From: Kiritimatiellia bacterium
GTDB lineage: Bacteria > Verrucomicrobiota > Kiritimatiellia > RFP12 > UBA1067
DNA: 34,068 nt
Assembly (NCBI GenBank): GCA_017447805.1
Contig: JAFSMR010000036.1
Coordinates: 1 to 34,068, forward strand
Reading direction: 5' to 3'
The position numbers and the translations under genes were made by a program. Of the stretch, positions 22,940 to 30,612 are shown piece by piece. The notes under the pieces were generated by a model. The model searched no databases and was not told the origin of the DNA. It worked only from the letters and a program-made list of their open reading frames with translations. The stretch's first letter is position 1; each line of letters starts with the position of its first letter.

Positions 22940-23752
22940 TTATCGCCCTTCACTTGTTGAACGACGACGCTCCTCGTTAAGTCGCGTCAATTCTTCACGG
23001 ATCTTATCGAAATTGACAGTCGGCAATTCTTTTTCCATCGAAGTATCGTTCGGATTGCGTAGCGTTAAAACGAGCCTGCCGCGAATTTGCTCTGCAAAGG
23101 CCAGCATTTCTGCTTCGCGAGGAGTAACTTCCAATGTTACAGTCGAATAACCCTGGCTTGCGCCGAGGCTGCGGTCGGAAGATTTTGCCGTATCGTGGCC
23201 TGTCGCGAGAACCAGCACATTTTGCAGTATTGTGCAAGTTACCGGATCGCCTCGCTTTAGACGATCTTCATCGGCGGGGAAATCAAATGTACCGATTACA
23301 TCGACATGATCGTTCGGCCTAATCATCCCAGATACGCTGGAAGTAAGAGAAACGCCAATCGAAACAGCTCTCATTTGACGTTTGATATCGACGCTCATTC
23401 CTTTCGTTGAAGGGTTGCCACCTTCGATATCACTCCAGAAAACGACTTCCTTCGCTTCATTAGGGACTAATGTTCTGCGACCGATCAGCTGACGGAAATC
23501 GCCGATTTCCACAGCCTGACCGCGAAGCCCGACTTTCGGGACTTCGCGCTGACCTAAATCTTCGAGCCCCAGAATCGTGCCGGCAGGAATATCGCGAGTA
23601 TATGCAACGACCTTCACCGTGCCATACTTTCTCGCGAGCCTGGCCTGCTCATTGCCGACTTCGGCGTTCTTCGCAGAAATGAAGAGCCTCGTCATAACCG
23701 CCGCGGCGATTCCCGCCACGAGAGCGATTGCGAGCACGATATGGCGTTTCAT
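22940..23752 (-). CDS. cpaB: CpaB/RcpC-like Tad pilus assembly protein
   Basis: A 270-aa periplasmic protein anchored by an N-terminal helix (residues 4-26). An SAF domain follows (about 46-110, VVAYTRDIPAGTILGLEDL), then a CpaB C-terminal domain with MIRPNDHVDVIGTF and EVTPREAEMLAFAEQ. In Tad systems it assists the secretin. It starts only 3 bp after the fhs stop and directly precedes tadA, so it shares a transcript with a folate-pathway gene. Its tail (LTRLNEERRRS) is charged. Confidence 0.88.
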   Translation of the reverse strand: MKRHIVLAIALVAGIAAAVMTRLFISAKNAEVGNEQARLARKYGTVKVVAYTRDIPAGTILGLEDLGQREVPKVGLRGQAVEIGDFRQLIGRRTLVPNEAKEVVFWSDIEGGNPSTKGMSVDIKRQMRAVSIGVSLTSSVSGMIRPNDHVDVIGTFDFPADEDRLKRGDPVTCTILQNVLVLATGHDTAKSSDRSLGASQGYSTVTLEVTPREAEMLAFAEQIRGRLVLTLRNPNDTSMEKELPTVNFDKIREELTRLNEERRRSTSEGR

Positions 23753-23755
23753 ATT

Positions 23756-25519
23756 TTAGAAAAGCCCTTTCACTTTACCTGTATCGGTATCGACATCGAT
23801 TCGTCTATATGCAGGGGAAGCGGAAGTTCCCGGCATAAGCTTGATTTCCCCCGCAACAGGAACAATCAATCCAGCGCCTTGATATATGAGAATATCCTTA
23901 ACCGGCATTCTCCAGCCCTTAGGCCGCCCCAATAGCGTCGGGTCGTGCGAAAGTGAATATTGCGTCTTGGCGCAACAAACGCTGAGGCGCGCGGTATCGG
24001 GATTCGCTTCGAACTGCGCGAGCTTTTCTTTCGCGAGAGGTTCGAAATCCACCCCATCGCCACCATATACTTCCTTTACCAACTTTTCGATTCTTTCTCC
24101 GAGCGGCTCGTCGAGGCTAGATAGAAATTCGAAATTATTCGGTTTTTCGCAAGCCTCGATTACGGCGTTCGCTAGCTCCAGCGCCCCTTCGCCACCCTTT
24201 AGCCAGTGGTCGGAAACAGCGAACGATGCGCCTGCCGATTCCGCTACGCGCCTGACTAGCGCGCGCTCGGCCCCGGTATCGGTGTAGAACGCGTTCAAGC
24301 AGACGACCGGCTGAATGCCAGAGCGCCTGATTATATCGATATGCGCGAGCAAATTATCGCATCCCTTCTCGAGCAATTCGAGATTTTCGGTCGTGTAAAC
24401 GGGATCGAGCGGAAGACCTGCTTTTACTTTTGGCGCGCCACCATGCGCTTTCAGCGCGCGCACCGTCGCAACGAGAACGACCGCATCCGGCTTCAATCCA
24501 GAGCAGCGGCATTTGATATTCCAGAATTTTTCGAATCCCATATCGGAAGCAAATCCGCTCTCCGTGACGACATAATCGCCTAAAGCGCATGCTAGACGGT
24601 CGGCCACAACGGAATTTTGCCCAATCGCGATATTGGCAAAGGGACCGGCATGTACAAACATCGGTTGCCCTTCGAGCGACTGCATCAATGTCGGCTTAAT
24701 CGCATTGACAAGCAATGCGCACATCGCGCCGTCTACTTCGAGATCCTTCGTGGTAATCGGCGCACCAGAACGAGAATAGGCCACGATAATCTTAGAAAGT
24801 CTATTCCTCAAATCGGCCAAATCATTGCTCATTGCAAGAATAGCCATTACTTCGCTTGCTACTGTGATGTAGAAACCTGAAGCTGTGTTATAGCCATCCA
24901 GCTTGCCGCCCTTGCCGATTTCGATATTTCTCAAGCCCTGCGCGCAAAAATCCATTGCCCAACGGAATTGGATTCTTTCGGGGTCGATATCGAGCCTCTT
25001 CAGCCCCCTCTCGGCTAGCCATTCGTCATCATGATTTTGCTCATGCTGCATTCTGGAATTCAGCGCGACCATTGCGAGATTATTCGCATTCGTAATCGCA
25101 TCAATATCGCCCGTGAGCCCTAGCGAAAGCGCAGTAAGCGGCACGACCTGCGCGAGCCCGCCGCCTGCCGCCGACCCCTTGATATTGAATGTCGGCCCGC
25201 CTGATGGTTGGCGAACGCAACCGATTACTTTCTTGCCAAGCCGCCCTAAGCCTTCTACAAGACCGAGCGTCGTTGTAGTCTTGCCTTCACCGAGCGCAGT
25301 TGGCGTAATCGCCGTCACATCTATATATTTACCGCGCTTTTTTGCGCCGAGGCGCTTTAGCACCTTCGTCGCATCCACCTTCGCCAAGACCCTTCCGTAG
25401 GGCTCCCATTCATCTTCGCGAATGGCCAATTCTTCAATTAAATCCTTGGCTGGTCTAAGGGTTTCTTCGGCAGCTTCGGCAATCTGCCAATCCTTCATCT
25501 TGGTAGGGTCGAGTTTCAT
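23756..25519 (-). CDS. fhs: Formate-tetrahydrofolate ligase
   Basis: A 587-aa enzyme making 10-formyl-THF from formate, THF and ATP, supplying one-carbon units for purines or an acetogenic methyl branch. The P-loop TPTALGEGKTTTT is at 72-84, followed by RQPSGGPTFNIKGSAAGGG, and the C-terminal segments GRPKGWRMPVKDI and GEIKLMPG are intact. The start at 25519 is chosen because a perfect promoter ends 7 bp before it; the longer frame to 25567 would begin inside the promoter. cpaB follows after 3 bp. Confidence 0.97.
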   Translation of the reverse strand: MKLDPTKMKDWQIAEAAEETLRPAKDLIEELAIREDEWEPYGRVLAKVDATKVLKRLGAKKRGKYIDVTAITPTALGEGKTTTTLGLVEGLGRLGKKVIGCVRQPSGGPTFNIKGSAAGGGLAQVVPLTALSLGLTGDIDAITNANNLAMVALNSRMQHEQNHDDEWLAERGLKRLDIDPERIQFRWAMDFCAQGLRNIEIGKGGKLDGYNTASGFYITVASEVMAILAMSNDLADLRNRLSKIIVAYSRSGAPITTKDLEVDGAMCALLVNAIKPTLMQSLEGQPMFVHAGPFANIAIGQNSVVADRLACALGDYVVTESGFASDMGFEKFWNIKCRCSGLKPDAVVLVATVRALKAHGGAPKVKAGLPLDPVYTTENLELLEKGCDNLLAHIDIIRRSGIQPVVCLNAFYTDTGAERALVRRVAESAGASFAVSDHWLKGGEGALELANAVIEACEKPNNFEFLSSLDEPLGERIEKLVKEVYGGDGVDFEPLAKEKLAQFEANPDTARLSVCCAKTQYSLSHDPTLLGRPKGWRMPVKDILIYQGAGLIVPVAGEIKLMPGTSASPAYRRIDVDTDTGKVKGLF

Positions 25520-25526
25520 GTCGTAA

Positions 25527-25555
25527 ATTATACCAAATTTTTCGCCCGAGCGCAA
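25527..25555 (-). promoter_or_regulatory. Leaderless-type promoter of fhs-cpaB-tadA-tadB
   Basis: On the minus strand TTGCGC (25550-25555), a 17-bp spacer and TATAAT (25527-25532), with ATG 7 bp downstream. The spacer end AAAAATTTGG is nearly shared with the nadB promoter. Confidence 0.75.
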
Positions 25556-25571
25556 GGGAGCGGCCATATTT

Positions 25572-26558
25572 CTACTCGCTCTTTAGTTCTCTAGACATAA
25601 TCGCCTCTACGGCCTTCGAGGCATCGAAATTCTCGTAGCAAAGCGAGTAGACTAGCGAGCATATCGGCATCTCCACGCCGAGTTTCTTCGATAGATCATA
25701 GATGACGCGCGAATTCCACACCCCTTCTGCGACCATTTGCATTGATGAGAGAATTCGCTCGATCTTCTCGCCTTTGCCAAGCCGCTCGCCTACAGAATGA
25801 TTGCGCGAATGTTGCGAGGTGCAAGTAACAATCAAATCGCCAATGCCCGCTAAACCCGATACCGTCTCTGGCTTGCCGCCGTATGCGATTACAAAGCGGC
25901 GCATTTCTGCAAGCCCCCTCGTAATGAGCGCGGCTCTAGTGTTATCGCCAAAGCCCATGCCATCCGAGCACCCGACGGCAATCGCGATGACATTTTTTAC
26001 CGCTCCGCCTATTTCCACGCCAACAGGATCGGGGCTGGTATATACTCTAAAAAGCGGACCGGACCAAATCTTTTGGACCATCTTCGCCTTTTCGCCGTCT
26101 TTACATGCCGCTACGATTGTTGTCGGAATCGAGCGGGAAACTTCTTCTGCGTGGGTGGGACCAGCAAGAGCGACTACATTATCAATGCCGAGGATTTCTT
26201 CGGCAAGCTCCGTCATGCGCTTATTCGTTTTTTCGCAAAGCCCTTTCGTCAGCGATACGACGAGCATATCTTTCGTAATCAGGCCTTTGAAGCGCTCCAT
26301 TACAGAAGAAAAGAATTTGCTCGGCGGCGCAAGGACGACGATTTCGGCCCCTTCTACAGCCTTTTTAGGCTCATATTCCAATGCAATAGACTCGGGTATT
26401 TCAACACCTTTGAGGAATCGTTCGTTCCGGCGAGTAAGCCGCATTTCTTCTATATAATCTTTGAACGCGCCCCAAATCGTGACTTCATGGCCATAACCCG
26501 AAAGGAGCAATGCATTCGCAGTTCCCCATCCACCATCGCCGATTACTGTAAGCTTCAT
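25572..26558 (-). CDS. gpsA: Glycerol-3-phosphate dehydrogenase [NAD(P)+]
   Basis: A 328-aa enzyme reducing dihydroxyacetone phosphate to sn-glycerol-3-phosphate for phospholipid synthesis. The Rossmann opening GDGGWGTANALLLSGYGH (7-24), the SLTKGL segment, the substrate region GGAVKNVIAIAVG and the GLAGIGDLIVTCTS motif are all present; the length is typical. GGAGGCGAG before the ATG serves as ribosome site. It lies 57 bp after mtnN and just upstream of the fhs promoter. Confidence 0.96.
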   Translation of the reverse strand: MKLTVIGDGGWGTANALLLSGYGHEVTIWGAFKDYIEEMRLTRRNERFLKGVEIPESIALEYEPKKAVEGAEIVVLAPPSKFFSSVMERFKGLITKDMLVVSLTKGLCEKTNKRMTELAEEILGIDNVVALAGPTHAEEVSRSIPTTIVAACKDGEKAKMVQKIWSGPLFRVYTSPDPVGVEIGGAVKNVIAIAVGCSDGMGFGDNTRAALITRGLAEMRRFVIAYGGKPETVSGLAGIGDLIVTCTSQHSRNHSVGERLGKGEKIERILSSMQMVAEGVWNSRVIYDLSKKLGVEMPICSLVYSLCYENFDASKAVEAIMSRELKSE

Positions 26559-26586
26559 ATCGTCTTTCTCGCCTCCACAAACAACT

Positions 26587-26615
26587 ATTTTACCAAATAT
26601 CCCTCAACAGGTCGA
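26587..26615 (-). promoter_or_regulatory. Weak candidate promoter of gpsA
   Basis: On the minus strand TCGACC (26610-26615), a 17-bp spacer and TAAAAT (26587-26592). The leader contains GGAGGCGAG. The -35 box is poor and abuts the mtnN stop codon, so read-through from mtnN is also possible. Confidence 0.4.
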
Positions 26616-27266
26616 TCAGGTTGCTTTAACAAGCGCAGGAATTTCTTGCGTCAGTTTCTTTAGGCACTTGACAAGATTCGTTACATATTGACCAGGCGCC
26701 GACCCCATACCGCGCACATCGGAAACGCACTTGAAGAGAATGCACTTGACCCCGGCCGTCTTGCAGACATGTGCTACAGCAGCCCCTTCCATATCTCTAA
26801 GCGAACATGCGAGCTCTTTCGTAAGCAAATCGTTATCGTCATCATCATCATTGAATCTATCGCCCGTGCCGAGGGTCTTAGGTTCGACAGATGGAATTTC
26901 TTCAAGTTCGATGTATGGCGAACTATATTCGTTAAGCGTTCCTTTTTGTGTTCCATTTAGCTGGGAAAGGTCGAAATCATATTCTACCGCTCTATCTATC
27001 GAGAAGATATCGCCGATTTTCATCGTATCTTCGAGCCCACCTGCTACTCCGATATTGTAAATCGTATCGGCGCCGGCTTGAATCGCGAATTGCGTAGCAG
27101 CCGCGGCATTGACTTTTCCGACGCCTGATAAGACGAGCAAAACTTCTTCATCATTGAGTTTGCCTCTAACTACCCGGCGGCCAAAGAGGAATTCTTCCTT
27201 CTTTTCGCTTAGATTATCTTCGAGGCACTTGGCCTCATTCGGCATGGCGATTACAAACGCTTTCAT
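26616..27266 (-). CDS. mtnN: 5'-methylthioadenosine/S-adenosylhomocysteine nucleosidase
   Basis: A 216-aa enzyme splitting adenine from MTA and SAH, recycling by-products of SAM-dependent reactions. It has the opening KAFVIAMPNEAKCL, SGVGKVNAAAATQ (near 47-59), GVAGGL, the purine-binding RDMEGAAVAHV, and SDVRG with the catalytic Asp. An Asp-rich stretch (DRFNDDDDDND) replaces the usual region before the active-site helix. The start at 27266 is chosen over 27299, which would run to within 3 bp of the hydF stop; GAAAGGG upstream is the ribosome site. Product adenine could feed apt. Confidence 0.9.
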   Translation of the reverse strand: MKAFVIAMPNEAKCLEDNLSEKKEEFLFGRRVVRGKLNDEEVLLVLSGVGKVNAAAATQFAIQAGADTIYNIGVAGGLEDTMKIGDIFSIDRAVEYDFDLSQLNGTQKGTLNEYSSPYIELEEIPSVEPKTLGTGDRFNDDDDDNDLLTKELACSLRDMEGAAVAHVCKTAGVKCILFKCVSDVRGMGSAPGQYVTNLVKCLKKLTQEIPALVKAT

Positions 27267-27295
27267 TATTCTTGCACCCTTTCTTTTTTTGAAAT

Positions 27296-28456
27296 TCAAT
27301 ATTCGACCTCTCCTAGGTTATTCTTTAGAGTTATCCCGGCGACGCCTCCAAGGAGAATGCCATAGTTTAAAATCGGTATATTGGCGCATTTGGCGCATTC
27401 TATTCGCCTGCACATTTCCCGGCGCGTTAACATACAGCCGCCGCATTGCACAATCAGCTTCGCCTCGCTAATCGCAAAATCGCCGCCTGAAAGGAATTTG
27501 AATCGCAATTTCTTCGCGCTTAATTTTTCAAGCGCCTTGGGAATCTTTACCGTCCCGATATCATTGCACTGACGATGATGCGTGCAGCCTTCGGCGATAA
27601 CGACTAAATCGTCATCCGCAAGCGTCTGGACGGTTTTTAATCCCTTGGCAAATTCTGCCAAATCTCCCTTTTGCCGCGCGAAGAGAATCGAAAACGAGCT
27701 TAGCCGAACTGTCCTCTCGATTTGAAGCTCTTCGTTGAGCTTTGCCAATATCCCCTTTACATCTCTAAACGCCTGGGAATCTGTTACTACAAGTATATCC
27801 TTTTCACCAGCATTCAATAATCGCCGAATTAGCTTTTCGAGATTTTCTACTTGGCATACAGAAGCGAGCGCGCCAATATCCAGGCACTCGCGGATAAGCT
27901 GGACTTGCGGCAATATCAACCTGCCCTTCGGCGCCGATTCGTCAATCGGGCAAACACAAATAACATGTGTCGATTTCGTAGCTATTCCATCCAAGAGTCT
28001 CGGCTCGGCATTGCAAATTTTCGCAGCGGCGATTTTCTTCTTGAGCTCCTCTACGCTATCTTCGCGCCGGTATTCAAAAAGCGTAATCTTCCTCTTCTCG
28101 ACTTCTTCTTTGAAGCGCTCTTTTATTCCTCGAGCTTCCGCTTTATCTTCATCTTCTGCGACAACCCAAACCGCGATATCGCTCGTTGCCAATACATTGA
28201 GCGATTTTTCCACTCTCATCTTGCCTAATTCGCCAATATCGTCAAGCCCCGCCGTATCGGTAATTAGGCAAGGCCCCAAGGGCAGAATTTCCATCGCTTT
28301 CGATACGGGGTCGGTTGTCGTTCCAGCTACATCGCTTACGATTGCGATATTCTGCCCAGTAAAGGCATTGACGAGAGTCGATTTGCCGGCGTTTCGCAAT
28401 CCGAAGAATGCGATATGTTTTCTTGCCGATTTTGGCGTCTCGTTTAGCTCTGCCAT
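27296..28456 (-). CDS. hydF: [FeFe]-hydrogenase maturation GTPase HydF
   Basis: A 386-aa scaffold protein on which the hydrogenase 2Fe subcluster is built and delivered. The N-terminal GTPase has G1 GLRNAGKST (19-27), the G2 threonines near 46-48 and G3 DTAG (67-70). The usual G4 NKxD is not seen; the expected place reads FEYRRED. The C-terminal cluster domain has CTH (291-293) and CGGC (338-341), with Gln in place of the His normally before the CxxC. hydE, hydG and the hydrogenase are not in this window. Its ATG begins 2 bp after the nadB stop, so the two are cotranscribed. Confidence 0.92.
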   Translation of the reverse strand: MAELNETPKSARKHIAFFGLRNAGKSTLVNAFTGQNIAIVSDVAGTTTDPVSKAMEILPLGPCLITDTAGLDDIGELGKMRVEKSLNVLATSDIAVWVVAEDEDKAEARGIKERFKEEVEKRKITLFEYRREDSVEELKKKIAAAKICNAEPRLLDGIATKSTHVICVCPIDESAPKGRLILPQVQLIRECLDIGALASVCQVENLEKLIRRLLNAGEKDILVVTDSQAFRDVKGILAKLNEELQIERTVRLSSFSILFARQKGDLAEFAKGLKTVQTLADDDLVVIAEGCTHHRQCNDIGTVKIPKALEKLSAKKLRFKFLSGGDFAISEAKLIVQCGGCMLTRREMCRRIECAKCANIPILNYGILLGGVAGITLKNNLGEVEY

Positions 28457-28458
28457 GA

Positions 28459-30093
28459 TTATTTGTAGCCGTCGATTATTGTTTGGCGAATGCGCTTTGA
28501 GGCTTTCGGATAATCGAGCGTGTAGTGCAGCCCGCGCGATTCATGCCTCTTCATCGCGGAGCGCACAATCAATTCTGCGCAAACCGCGAGATTCCTAAGC
28601 TCCAACGTATCCGGAGTAACGAGATATCTGAAATAGTAATCGCGGATTTCCCGCCGAAGCGTTTTAAGCCTTCGCGCGGCTCTGGCTAAACGCTTGTTCG
28701 TTCTTACGATTCCTACATAATCCCACATCAGACGGCGGATTTCATCCCACATGTGCGCGACAAGAACTGCTTCATCGCCCGGCACGGCATTGCCGATTTT
28801 CCACGCCGGAATTTCCGGCGCTTTTTCTTTGAAAGTCTCAGGATGCGGACCGAGCCTGGCCGCCGTCAGGCGTGCGCAGACCAACGCTTCCATTAGTGAA
28901 TTCGATGCCAATCTATTCGCGCCGTGAAGTCCGGTCGATGCGCATTCGCCTACAGCCGATAGACCTTTTACCGATGTCTCGCCGGCGGTAGTCGCTTTTA
29001 TGCCGCCGCATGTATAATGCGCTGCCGGAACGATTGGTATCAAGTCCTTGGCCATATCAACCCCGAACTCCATGCACTTGTGATAGATATTCGGGAAGCG
29101 ATTCATTAAATATGCCCTGCCTTTGGACCGTATATCGAGGAACATGCAATCGTCGCCCGTCCTCTTCATCTCTGAATCGATGCTTCTTGCGACTATATCG
29201 CGAGGCGCGAGCGAAGCGCGAGGATCGTATTTCTTCATGAACTGGCGCGCATGTTTATCGACTAATACCGCCCCTTCGCCGCGAACAGCTTCGGATATCA
29301 AGAATCTCTTTGCTTGCGGATGATAAAGACAAGTCGGGTGGAATTGCACGAATTCCATGTTTTCGATCTTTGCGCCAGCTCGCCATGCCAAGGCTATACC
29401 ATCGCCTGTTGCAGTATCGGGGTTGCAAGTATAGAGATATACTTTACCGCAACCGCCGGTGGCAAGAATTGTATTAGGCGTGCGCACTGCGTAGATTTCA
29501 TCCGTCTCTTTATCGAGAACATACGCCCCGAGGCATCGATTCTCGCCCTTGAGACCGATTCGCCGCGACATTATCAAATCGATTACAATCGTATTTTCCC
29601 GTAAATCGACCTCTCCCATCCCGGCGCTCTTGCCTTTTGCTCTTTTCTTGGATTTTGCGGCAAGGCCCTTTATCTTTTTTATCATCGCCTCTTCGCATTT
29701 TTCACCGGTTATGTCGCCGGCATGGAAAATTCGCCTGGCGGAATGCCCGCCCTCGCGCGTCAAATCCCACGTGCCATCTTCTTTGCAGGAAAATTCAACT
29801 CCGCAATCGATCAAATCTTGAATTCCTTCCGGCGCATGAGAGCAAATTTCGTGCACTACTTTCGAATTGCCAAGCCACGCGCCGGCAATCATCGTATCGC
29901 GCGCATGTTTATCGAATGAATCGTTTTCATCCATCACGCAACAAATTCCGCCTTGCGCAAAATTCGTATTGCAATCGGCTAAATGCCCTTTTGTAGCCAG
30001 CAAAACCTTACCATAACCAGCTAAATGCAACGCGCTCATCAAGCCCGCCATCCCAGAGCCAACTATGAAATAGTCGCAATCTACCGTCTTCAT
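28459..30093 (-). CDS. nadB: L-aspartate oxidase
   Basis: A 544-aa FAD flavoprotein oxidising L-aspartate to iminoaspartate, the first step of NAD synthesis. It has FIVGSGMAGLMSALHLAG near residues 8-25, TNFAQGGICCV, REGGHSARRIFHAGD, ATGGCGKVYLYTCNP and the C-terminal HGANRLASNSLMEALV. Fumarate can serve as electron acceptor in anaerobes. The start at 30093 is fixed by a consensus promoter ending 7 bp upstream; the longer frame to 30213 begins in noncoding sequence. nadA and nadC are not adjacent. Confidence 0.93.
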   Translation of the reverse strand: MKTVDCDYFIVGSGMAGLMSALHLAGYGKVLLATKGHLADCNTNFAQGGICCVMDENDSFDKHARDTMIAGAWLGNSKVVHEICSHAPEGIQDLIDCGVEFSCKEDGTWDLTREGGHSARRIFHAGDITGEKCEEAMIKKIKGLAAKSKKRAKGKSAGMGEVDLRENTIVIDLIMSRRIGLKGENRCLGAYVLDKETDEIYAVRTPNTILATGGCGKVYLYTCNPDTATGDGIALAWRAGAKIENMEFVQFHPTCLYHPQAKRFLISEAVRGEGAVLVDKHARQFMKKYDPRASLAPRDIVARSIDSEMKRTGDDCMFLDIRSKGRAYLMNRFPNIYHKCMEFGVDMAKDLIPIVPAAHYTCGGIKATTAGETSVKGLSAVGECASTGLHGANRLASNSLMEALVCARLTAARLGPHPETFKEKAPEIPAWKIGNAVPGDEAVLVAHMWDEIRRLMWDYVGIVRTNKRLARAARRLKTLRREIRDYYFRYLVTPDTLELRNLAVCAELIVRSAMKRHESRGLHYTLDYPKASKRIRQTIIDGYK

Positions 30094-30100
30094 GCCGCAA

Positions 30101-30129
30101 ATTATACCAAATTTTCCGCTCAAACGCAA
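30101..30129 (-). promoter_or_regulatory. Leaderless-type promoter of nadB-hydF
   Basis: On the minus strand TTGCGT (30124-30129), a 17-bp spacer and TATAAT (30101-30106), with ATG exactly 7 bp downstream. The closest of the set to the sigma-70 consensus. Confidence 0.75.
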
Positions 30130-30214
30130 TAGGGCTTGCGTTGACCCGCTCACCGCCGCGGTAGGGCTCATCGCCACGCTCGCCGCCGCAATAAAAGATA
30201 ACATGGCTTGCATA

Positions 30215-30424
30215 ACTCGTCAAAAATATGTTTCACTATCTAGCGGAGGTTTCGTAACCCGTCAAAGATAGGTTTCTCTTTCTGGCGCGACCTTCGCACC
30301 TCGTCAAATATAGGTTTCACTTTCTGGCGAAGGTTTCAACATTCGTCAAAGATAGGTTTCACTTTCCGGCGCGACCTTCGCACCTCGTCAAAAATATGTT
30401 TCACTATCTAGCGGAGGTTTCGCA
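30215..30424. repeat. Five-unit 42-bp tandem repeat array
   Basis: Contiguous units at 30215, 30257, 30299, 30341 and 30383, each exactly 42 bp, sharing CGTCAAA, TAGGTTTC/TATGTTTC and a GC-rich half. Two versions alternate: units 1 and 5 are nearly identical (CTATCTAGCGGAGGTTTCG), units 2 and 4 share CTTTC(T/C)GGCGCGACCTTCGC, and unit 3 mixes both. Stops occur in all plus-strand frames and the array is taken as noncoding. It fills the middle of the 519-bp gap between the giant beta-repeat gene and nadB. Confidence 0.9.
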
Positions 30425-30501
30425 CACCTTGGGCAACCTCAGCCACTTTTGTGACGCCACGTCAACACCAAATCTCCGACCGCCGTAAATCCTGTATCTA
30501 T

Positions 30502-30560
30502 AAAAAACGGCCGCTTGGAATAGATGAACGTAAAAATGAGGGATGTTCAACTATCCAAGC
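30502..30560 (-). terminator. Terminator after the giant secreted protein gene
   Basis: Arms CTATCCAAGC/GCTTGGAATAG (30551-30560, 30513-30523) continue inward as TGAAC/GTTCA, forming a long stem with one bulge. On the minus strand it is followed after 5 bases by TTTTTT (30502-30507). It lies about 53 bp past the stop codon at 30613. The bases 30425-30501 and 30561-30612 hold nothing else recognised. Confidence 0.65.
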
Positions 30561-30612
30561 AGCCAGGTCTGAGGAGCGTTGTTGAGAGCTGCCCGCCAGA
30601 CCCAAATCGTAT

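Noticed and set aside
25801..26457. Plus-strand frame (218 codons) opposite gpsA
   Set aside because: Shadow of gpsA; low-complexity Ser/Thr/Pro composition.
27735..28598. Plus-strand frame (287 codons) opposite hydF
   Set aside because: Ser/Phe-rich shadow frame; hydF on the other strand is well supported.
30215..30424. 42-bp repeats as a CRISPR array
   Set aside because: The units are contiguous with no unique spacers, and no cas genes are present.
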